From NCBI GenBank assembly GCA_964017065.1, contig OZ024787.1, positions 11,078,989 to 11,142,988 of the forward strand: 64,000 nt of DNA, written 5' to 3'. This DNA is from Haliclona indistincta. Taxonomy: Eukaryota; Porifera; Demospongiae; Haplosclerida; Chalinidae. This document shows, piece after piece, positions 57,447-64,000 of this stretch. A program made the position numbers and the translations under genes. The notes under the pieces were generated by a model. It searched no databases, was not told where the DNA came from, and worked only from the letters and a program-made list of their open reading frames with translations. Position 1 is the first letter of the stretch. Each line of letters starts with the position of its first letter.

Positions 57447-58352
57447 TGTTTTCTTAATTATTATTATTGTTTGCTTTTGTTTTTTGTTTGCTTTTTGGTT
57501 TTTTTTTCTTGCTAGTTTAGTTGTTTTCTTTGTTTCCCTTTCCTTACACCTTAGTATAATTATCTTGTTTATTTTATTGACAATTTATAATGATAATAAT
57601 ATACTTATTTCATCGGTTCTGTATTTCATTAATAAATTGTTACTATTAATGAAATTTTATTTATGTGCGAGGCAAATACATGCTGTAAGTATACCTACTT
57701 ATATGTTACTCACTAACAACTAGATCACCTGTACGTTCGTGGTTCGGCTATCTGATTGTTTCGAAGCTGTTTATCGCTCGATCATACAACTGGATCCTTG
57801 GAGCTGCTGTGTTGACCTGTCAGCATAGCTGTTCCGCTTCAGTTATGTGTTGTATCGCTGCCACTAACCGTAACAACTACTGTTACAACTCAGGTAAGGA
57901 ATGGAACTCTGAGAAACAGCTGACCAGTGATATGACACGAAGCTTTGATCGAACGGAAGACAGCCACGCTCACGAGGATTGGCGAAGGCAACGACGGCCT
58001 TGTAAATCGAGCTAGAAATAGAGACCAGGATGCTTCCTCAGCGCTTAGATCATAGACAACACTCTGTCTTCAGTATTGAGCTGCCATCTTCAAGCGCTAA
58101 AAATAGTATACCCGCTAGCGACAGTTCGCTGGCAGAAAATCCAATTAAAGCGTGGGCGATTCACACTCCTACTCTTAGTAGGCGCGGTTGATTATGGACT
58201 CCTGGTATTATATACAAAAGGTCTACTTGTTTTAAAAAAATATACAAAAATAACAAGTTTTGACAGTATAAAAACATACATGGTTTGGTCACATGCAACC
58301 TACAGTCAGTAAGATCCACAAATCCCAGTAACTTTTAACCCTCTAACTACAG
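57447..58352. other. Unassigned AT-rich sequence
   Basis: T-rich to about 57640, then sequence with no recognisable repeat or exon. Confidence 0.35.
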
Positions 58353-59122
58353 CTAATCTGTCATGTACTCCTGTTTAACTTCATCAGCTAGAGGGAGGTT
58401 AGGTAGCTTTACCAATGCTTCATGTATAGTCTCCCAGCAAGCAGGGGACGGGGTCTTTTTGTACCACATATCAACTACTTTATTGAGGAACTCAGCGCCC
58501 CTTCCTCCGCTTTCGTCTTTCAGATTCTCCAGTTCAGAATTCGTCAGTTTCAAGTACAGTCCAAAGTCTTTTGTGTTAGGCATGCTGAAATCCTTCTGCT
58601 TGAGATATAAGTACACATCAGTGGATTGGTCTATCTTATGACATTCACTGGGAACAGACGGCTTCACTGCTGTAGTACAGAATGCACATTCATGTGTATC
58701 ACTACACTATGGTAAATTTACTCTTGCTCTTTGGATCACGGTGAATAGTTGAGCTATCCTTTTCATTTTCTGTACAGCAAAGAGTGACGATTATTGTCGT
58801 TATTTACTACTAACTCACTTGTTGTTAGATTGTAGATAGATGGAAAGATAAGCACAGAGACAGCAACAATCAGCACACACAGTACAATGTTACGTGCATT
58901 TAACATTGAGGGTGGCTGCCTATTACTACCAGGTGTTACAGCAGTTTGCGGCACTTCTGAACAACAAGACACAATGCAGCAGTGCATGAGCACTATATAT
59001 GATCACAAACAGTGACTGACCTCTTTTAGTTGATGAGGTAATGTAAGGACCACGTTGCCGTGGTGGTTCACTTGATGGTGGTACATGTTGTGATGGTGGA
59101 TCAACAGACTCAACAGATCCAT
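58353..59122 (-). CDS. Proline-rich, single-pass membrane, Death-like protein (3' exons)
   Basis: Three exons join in phase 1: 59021-59122 (VDPPSQHVPPSSEPPRQRG), 58819-58956 (membrane helix NIVLCVLIVAVSVLIF), and 58353-58666, a Death-like domain with KDFGLYLKLTNSELENLK, WYKKTPSPACWETIHEALVK and a stop after EYMTD. Introns are 64 and 152 bp with normal signals. The order predicts a membrane receptor-like or anchor protein with a C-terminal Death-type signalling domain (inference). Upstream exons may continue to the right, where a D element and a gypsy element now lie. Confidence 0.65.
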
Positions 59123-59380
59123 CTTATAGAAAAATGTTGATAATTATGACGGTGTATAATAGTATATGTCATAATGCTGATGTCATCCCTTTGATGTGGT
59201 AGGTTCTATATACTGGATATAGACCTCTCTTAGAGGTTTATATAATTTGATATATACCTCCCATGATTAAATAGTCGAAATTCAAGATATACAATAATCT
59301 CAAAATGACACAAAAGACGAGAGAGTTAAGAGCTAAAATCAAACTACATGCATCCACTTTCTGAAAGTTATTATGCTTCA

Positions 59381-59967
59381 TTAAGGTGGCGGTGCGCCAA
59401 TTTAATGAGATTCATGACATTGTAAGTAGCTTTATTTTCTCTACAAGGGTATTTTGTACAGGCGTGCTCCAGCATGCATTTTGTTTTGTCTATCGATAAA
59501 CAACGATTATAGCAAGTTTCAGTCACTAAGCATTAGCTAACGTGGAGCAGTGATCTCGCCCAGTAAAGACCGGTCTGTGGCAGTTATCTCCAGTTTGGCT
59601 TGCTTGCTCCAGATAGAACTTCGTTTACAGCTTACAAATTCCAGCGCGCACAGACGTATAGAGCGATTTTTCGATACTCCTTTGCTAACGCTGCAAAACA
59701 GCAAGCCTAGACCACAAAATCACGGTTTAAAAAAATCTAGATCGCACTTCGTAAATTCGCTCTATACGTCTATGGGCAAGATGCTGCTGCATGCTGCTGC
59801 GCTTGAAGCGCGTCGATCTATTGCTCGACAGTCGAGATAGCTGCCACAGACGCTTCATGTATTATTTTGCCCATACTGTTATGTAAATCGCTGAAGTTAT
59901 AAATAGTTATTAGAAAAACGTACGTTGCGTGGGTGTTGAATATTAATTACCTGCACCGCCACCTTAA
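59381..59967. mobile_element. D-family element, TTAA ends (D3)
   Basis: [TTAA]GGTGGCGGTGCGCC to CTGCACCGCCACC[TTAA], inverted relative to D1 and D2. The right TTAA forms the stop codon of the frame at 59964-60133, but the pre-insertion sequence would also stop there. Confidence 0.85.
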
Positions 59968-60133
59968 GCTAGTAGGATCATTTTCTTTGCCATTAGTTTC
60001 AGAAATTTCTTCACTTTTGGGTTCTCCATAGTCTTCGCAATAATTGGTTGACATTCACTTAGAACACCTGCTGTCTTGTGTTCAACAGATTCTGTGCTTG
60101 AAGCAGTTGTCGACAAGGTATCAGTGTAGTGTT
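59964..60133 (-). CDS. Possible exon between D3 and the gypsy LTR
   Basis: Open frame with TASSTESVEHKTAGVLSECQ and KTMENPKVKKFLKLMAKKM to a stop at the D3 border. Composition looks coding. The frame is open right up to the LTR end, so the gypsy insertion may have cut this exon. It might belong to the gene at 58353-59122. No family recognised. Confidence 0.3.
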
Positions 60134-60329
60134 TGACAGAATTAGGTCAGGATTCAAAGACTGTCTTATTAGCAGAACACACACATTTAAATAGAACTAG
60201 GAACAATGAATTACAAACGGAGACACTAAGATTACAACTCTAGACACATAAGGCCGTGCAGAACACAGCGACAAACAACTATGTACAATCAATGTTCAAT
60301 CACGAACAGGCTTCAATTGTTGAAACACA
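60134..60329 (-). repeat. 3' LTR of the gypsy element
   Basis: 196 bp in inverse: TGTGTTTCAACAATTGAAGC to AATTCTGTCA. Same length as the solo LTR at 22870-23065. A purine-rich tract (GAGGGAGGAAGGAGAAC) lies just inside, as expected for plus-strand priming. Confidence 0.85.
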
Positions 60330-60347
60330 ATAGTTCTCCTTCCTCCC

Positions 60348-61292
60348 TCACGAAGATTGCACCGGGAAACCAAAACGCTTTGGAGGCCGTCGATTTTGAC
60401 GCAAAGGATATCGACGAGGCGGTGTCTGAGGATTTAGTTGAACTGGCAGAGGAGGTTGAGTAGTGGGTTCTGGTTCCTGAGGCAAGTATTCTTCTTGTAT
60501 CTCAACTGGCTGAGGAGTGGAGGGAGGTTCAATGATACTTGAGCTTGGAGCAGGAAGTACTGGTGCAGGTGAGGATTCCGGAGGAATGTGAACAGGAGTA
60601 ACAACATCTGGAGTATCTGTAGTATGGGAACGGGGAGAAACTTCATCTGGAGTATCAGTGGCATTGATGATTTGATCAACATGTCTCTTCCAAAGGACAT
60701 CATCTCTAATCTGAACCAGATAGGTGAGAGGTCCCCTCTTCTCGGCAATAACTCCAGAAATCCAGCGAGGCCCTTCACGATAATTACGAGCCAACACTCG
60801 TTGACCTAAGAAGAAGTCTCGTACTCTGCTGTGTACATCATGATATGCCTTCTGGGCAGACTGTTTGTCAGAAATAGTACTGGCCAAATCTGGTCGGATC
60901 ATGTCCAATCTAGTACGAATGGTACGCTTCAAAAAGAGTTCACATGGAGGAGTGCTGGTAGTAGCATGTGGAGAAATACGATAGGACATCAGGAAGGTAG
61001 TCAGATCCATGTGTAGATCATCACCACCCTTGAGAGCTCTCTTGAGAGTACGTATAAATCGCTCAGCAGCACCATTCGTGGAAGGATGATATGGCGAACT
61101 CTTGATATGCTTCACTCGGTTACTTCCTAGGAACACTCTAAATTCTTCAGAGGCAAACTGCGGGCCGTTATCTGATACAACTTGACGCGGTAAACCATAG
61201 GTAGCAAAAAGAGATCTCAACACACGTATGGTTGCTGAAGCAGTAGTTGACACCATTGGAAATACTTCTGGCCATTTTGAGTAGATTGACAT
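60348..61292 (-). pseudogene. pol: Gypsy integrase, C-terminal part
   Basis: Integrase core with the second Asp (VVSDNGPQFASEEF) and the Glu (NGAAERFIRTLKRAL), then a basic, proline-rich tail ending in RYPLRQNRRPPKRFG and a stop close to the LTR. The first catalytic Asp is absent: the frame begins at SKWPEVFPM, immediately after the zinc-binding part in another frame. The integrase is therefore inactive. Confidence 0.85.
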
Positions 61293-61840
61293 TTGTCACA
61301 TTTCTTTACTAGGTGTTCGATGTCCTCGTTGATTTGAGGCCACCAGACATAACTTCGAGCCACTGACTTCATCCTGACAATACCAGGATGACTTTGATGC
61401 AATTCTTGTAGAACTTGCTCAGTGAACTTGGGCGGAACAACCACTCGGATCCCCCAAAGCAGACAGTCCTGCTCAATTGTTAGTTCAAGTCTTCGATCAC
61501 AGTATGGACGTAACCCAGGCTCTATATGACTAGGCCAGCCTTGTTTCGTGTAGAGTAGAACTCTTGATAGAGTGGGATCTCGCCTGGTAGCTTCAGCAAC
61601 TTGAATCGAGCTGATCGGCATGGCAGATATCTGGTTGATGTTAAATACCGAAGTGGAGCTGGGTAGCACATCTGATGATTCTGAAGAATCAGAGAGAGAG
61701 AGGTAAACGAGATAAACAATCAGCATTAGCATGAGATTGAGTGCTCTTGAACTTAATCTGATACTGGTAACATGACAATAATAGAGCCCATCTCTGTAAT
61801 CTAGCGGCTGCGATTGAAGGAATTCCAGTTTTCGGCCCAA
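61217..61840 (-). pseudogene. pol: Gypsy integrase zinc-binding part
   Basis: Contains the HHCC region (ELHQSHPGIVRMKSVARSYV ... KKCDKCQ) following the linker VLLYTKQGWP. In the genome this frame joins the RNase H frame through a CT-repeat (about 61693-61704) that has slipped. Past CDKCQ it runs out of frame because of the deletion described for the core. Confidence 0.85.
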
Positions 61841-63992
61841 GGATAGTAGTGAGTGGCTTATGGTCCGTTAGTAACTCAAAAGTACGACCATACAGATACG
61901 AGTGAAATTTCTTAACTCCATATACCAGAGAGAGCGCTTCCTTCTCCAGCTGAGAGTAATTTTGTTCACTTGTAGAGAGAGTTCGAGAGGCATAGGCCAC
62001 TGGACGTTCTGTTCCATCAGGGAAAAGATGGGAGAGGACTACTCCGAGCCCAAAGGTAGACGCATCGCCAGCCAGACGGAGTGGTAGAGCGGTGTCGTAA
62101 TGGGCTAGAACTGGAGCTTGAGCAAGACTCTCCTTGGCAGTTTCAAAGGATCTCTGACAATCTCGAGTCCACTTCCATTTTTGATTCTGTTTTAAAAGAG
62201 CATTGAGAGGGTGAAGTATGGATGAAAGATTGGGGATAAACTTGCCATAATAATTCACCATGCCGAGGAAAGATCTCAGCTGCTGGACATTAGTCGGAAC
62301 AGGTGCCAGTTGTACAGCCTCCACTTTCTTAGAGCTTGTGCTCACTCCAGACCCAGAGAGTCTATGTCCCAAAAACTCAACTTCGTCTTCCAAAAACTTG
62401 CACTTAGAAGTTTTGAGCTTGATTCCATGGTGTTTTAGACGTTTCAGCACTTCTTCCAAGTTAGCTAGATGCTTCTTGTCTGACGAGCCAGTGATAAGAA
62501 TATCATCAATGTAGCAGATGACTCCTTCAAGACCTTGCAGAATAACATCCATTGTTCTCTGAAATATCGCTGGAGCACTGGCCACACCGAACGGCAACCG
62601 GTTGTATTGGTATAGTCCCTTGTGTGTATTGATGGTAACCAGCTCTTTTGCACTGTCCTCAAGTCTCATCTGTTGGTAGGCATGCCGCAGGTCTAATTTG
62701 GTGAACCGCTTTCCACCAGACAGCGCTGTGAACAGATCTTCTGGCTTGGGTAGAGGATACTGATCCACAGCCAGTACAGGATTAACAGTGACCTTGTAGT
62801 CTCCGCAGATGCGTATCTGCCCATCTCCTTTTGGTACCACAACAATAGGTGCAGCCCACTCGCTATGGTTGACTTTTGTTAGTGTTCCTTGGTCTTCAAG
62901 ACGATCCAGCTCGATTCCAACTGCTTCCTTCAGGGCAAAGGGAACTGGACGAGGTTTCTTGAAGATGGGAGAACTAGTAGGGTCTTTCAACTTAAGATCT
63001 GCCTTAAAGTGTCGCATCTCTCCATGCTCATCTGCAAACACGTCATCATATGCTTGTAGCAGACTGTTCAATTGCACGTTTGGCTGATCCATGGTTGCAA
63101 GTCCAATGGTTTTCCAGTCCAACGTGATGTGACGTAGCCAGTCTCTACCAAACAAGCTGGGTCCGTCACCTGCAACAATAAGAAGAGGGAGAGAATGAGA
63201 TTGAGATTGGTATTTAACCAATACTGTCAACTGCCCTACAACTGACATACGCTGCCCAGTGTAGGTACGAAGAGTGACTGCAGCAGGTTTAAGCACAGCA
63301 TTTGGAAATATTTTCCTGAAAGTCTTCTCCGAGAGAATTGAGACCGCTGCACCAGTGTCGACCTCCATGTTCAGTTCTTTTCCGTTGATTGAAACTAGAA
63401 CAGCAATTGGGCGAGACTTCAGTTGACGACCACCAACGAGCTTAATCGGAAGATCTTCATCAGATCCAGACTCATCATCTTTCACATACTGTTCCCTCAA
63501 GTTCCCGGCAGGAGATGGTCGAGGCCCTTTTTTCCTGGAACGACATACTGAAGCGATATGCCCTTTTTTTCCACATTCGTGACATTTAGCGTCTTTGAAG
63601 CGGCACATGGAAGACGAATGATTGCCCTTTCCACAACGATAACACAATCTCGTAGGACTGTTGCTTGGCGGATCCTCCTTACGACGAATAAAACCGATGG
63701 TTGGCGGGTTGTCAGTAGTATCTTGGAACCGGTGTGCGTCCCGTCTGGCAGCTTCCTGTGCTTTAGCAATTTCTATGGCACGCTGTAGAGTTAAGCCATC
63801 TTCTGCGAGCAGTTTTGACTGAAGTGCTTCACTGCGTAAGCCGCATACGAATTGGTCCCTCAGAGCATCATTCAGGAAGTCGCCGAAGTTGCAATCACGG
63901 GATAGAGTACGTAGTCCTGCTGTAAACTCCATGACTGACTCGTTCTCAAGCTGGAACCTCCTATGAAAACGAAAACGTTCAGCTACAACCAT
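61689..63992 (-). CDS. pol: Gypsy gag end, protease, reverse transcriptase and RNase H
   Basis: 767 codons open, N-terminus beyond the window. In order: gag tail (FQLENESVMEFTAGLRTLSR), two zinc knuckles (CYRCGKGNHSSSMC, CHECGKKGHIASVC), protease (VDTGAAVSIL), reverse transcriptase (RLPFGVASAPAIFQRTMD, catalytic YIDDI), and RNase H (LAGDASTFGLG, EKEALSLVYG, LTDHKPL). It ends at CLSRLPLSL with a stop caused by the CT-run slip. Gag and pol are in one frame. The long intact frame suggests recent activity of the lineage, though this copy is dead. Confidence 0.93.
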   Translation of the reverse strand: MVVAERFRFHRRFQLENESVMEFTAGLRTLSRDCNFGDFLNDALRDQFVCGLRSEALQSKLLAEDGLTLQRAIEIAKAQEAARRDAHRFQDTTDNPPTIGFIRRKEDPPSNSPTRLCYRCGKGNHSSSMCRFKDAKCHECGKKGHIASVCRSRKKGPRPSPAGNLREQYVKDDESGSDEDLPIKLVGGRQLKSRPIAVLVSINGKELNMEVDTGAAVSILSEKTFRKIFPNAVLKPAAVTLRTYTGQRMSVVGQLTVLVKYQSQSHSLPLLIVAGDGPSLFGRDWLRHITLDWKTIGLATMDQPNVQLNSLLQAYDDVFADEHGEMRHFKADLKLKDPTSSPIFKKPRPVPFALKEAVGIELDRLEDQGTLTKVNHSEWAAPIVVVPKGDGQIRICGDYKVTVNPVLAVDQYPLPKPEDLFTALSGGKRFTKLDLRHAYQQMRLEDSAKELVTINTHKGLYQYNRLPFGVASAPAIFQRTMDVILQGLEGVICYIDDILITGSSDKKHLANLEEVLKRLKHHGIKLKTSKCKFLEDEVEFLGHRLSGSGVSTSSKKVEAVQLAPVPTNVQQLRSFLGMVNYYGKFIPNLSSILHPLNALLKQNQKWKWTRDCQRSFETAKESLAQAPVLAHYDTALPLRLAGDASTFGLGVVLSHLFPDGTERPVAYASRTLSTSEQNYSQLEKEALSLVYGVKKFHSYLYGRTFELLTDHKPLTTILGPKTGIPSIAAARLQRWALLLSCYQYQIKFKSTQSHANADCLSRLPLSL

Positions 63993-64000
63993 TTTCTTGG

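Overview
The window looks like nuclear DNA of a metazoan, most likely a demosponge of the Amphimedon type (inference). Signs: genes split by GT-AG introns, many as short as 54-100 bp; Death-fold coding exons in phase 1; no bacterial gene organisation; and a very dense load of palindromic non-autonomous transposons, Ty3/gypsy remnants and reverse-transcriptase tails. No tRNA, rRNA or CRISPR array was recognised.

The main gene runs on the minus strand from a start codon at 45158 leftward to at least 6304. Fifteen exons with a continuous reading phase (2355 nt in total, 785 codons) encode a Death domain, a roughly 235-residue helical region, two paralogous roughly 100-residue CARD-like units, and a coiled coil. 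The coiled coil is made of repeated exon pairs (35-38 nt plus 94-97 nt, a 43-45 residue unit). Its introns are either tiny (54-277 bp) or 2.2-9.5 kb and packed with transposons, so most of the repeats at 6.7-44 kb are intronic insertions. A truncated, frameshifted tandem copy of its 5' part lies upstream (47438-49358). Further small exon sets are a plus-strand 3' end (46200-46623), a minus-strand terminal exon with a membrane segment (49577-49752), and a minus-strand proline-rich, transmembrane, Death-like gene end (58353-59122).

Mobile DNA by region. 0-6 kb: a broken gag-protease piece behind a short LTR between inverted copies of the 'AB' repeat, a retroelement tail, and a 37-bp minisatellite. 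7-20 kb: a foldback element with tandem-repeat arms, AB copies, and K- and L-family MITEs. 20-32 kb: a four-level nest (M2, then F carrying a RecQ helicase piece, then E1, then a solo gypsy LTR), large hairpins, and an AB head-to-head palindrome. 32-44 kb: TTAA-flanked D and E elements, a TA-flanked element carrying two transposase-like exons, a perfect 128-bp hairpin, and a tandem L array. 45-53 kb: further MITEs. 53.5-57.5 kb: 270 perfect ATCC units, a second foldback carrying a Mutator-like insertion with a 9-bp target duplication, and two retroelement tails. 59.4-64 kb: a D element and a minus-strand gypsy element with its 3' LTR, integrase, RNase H, reverse transcriptase, protease and the end of gag. 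The gypsy gag start lies beyond the window.

Family letters (A/B, C, D and so on) are names used only in this annotation. Everything was read by eye. Repeat borders are good to a few bases where a target duplication is stated and to tens of bases otherwise.
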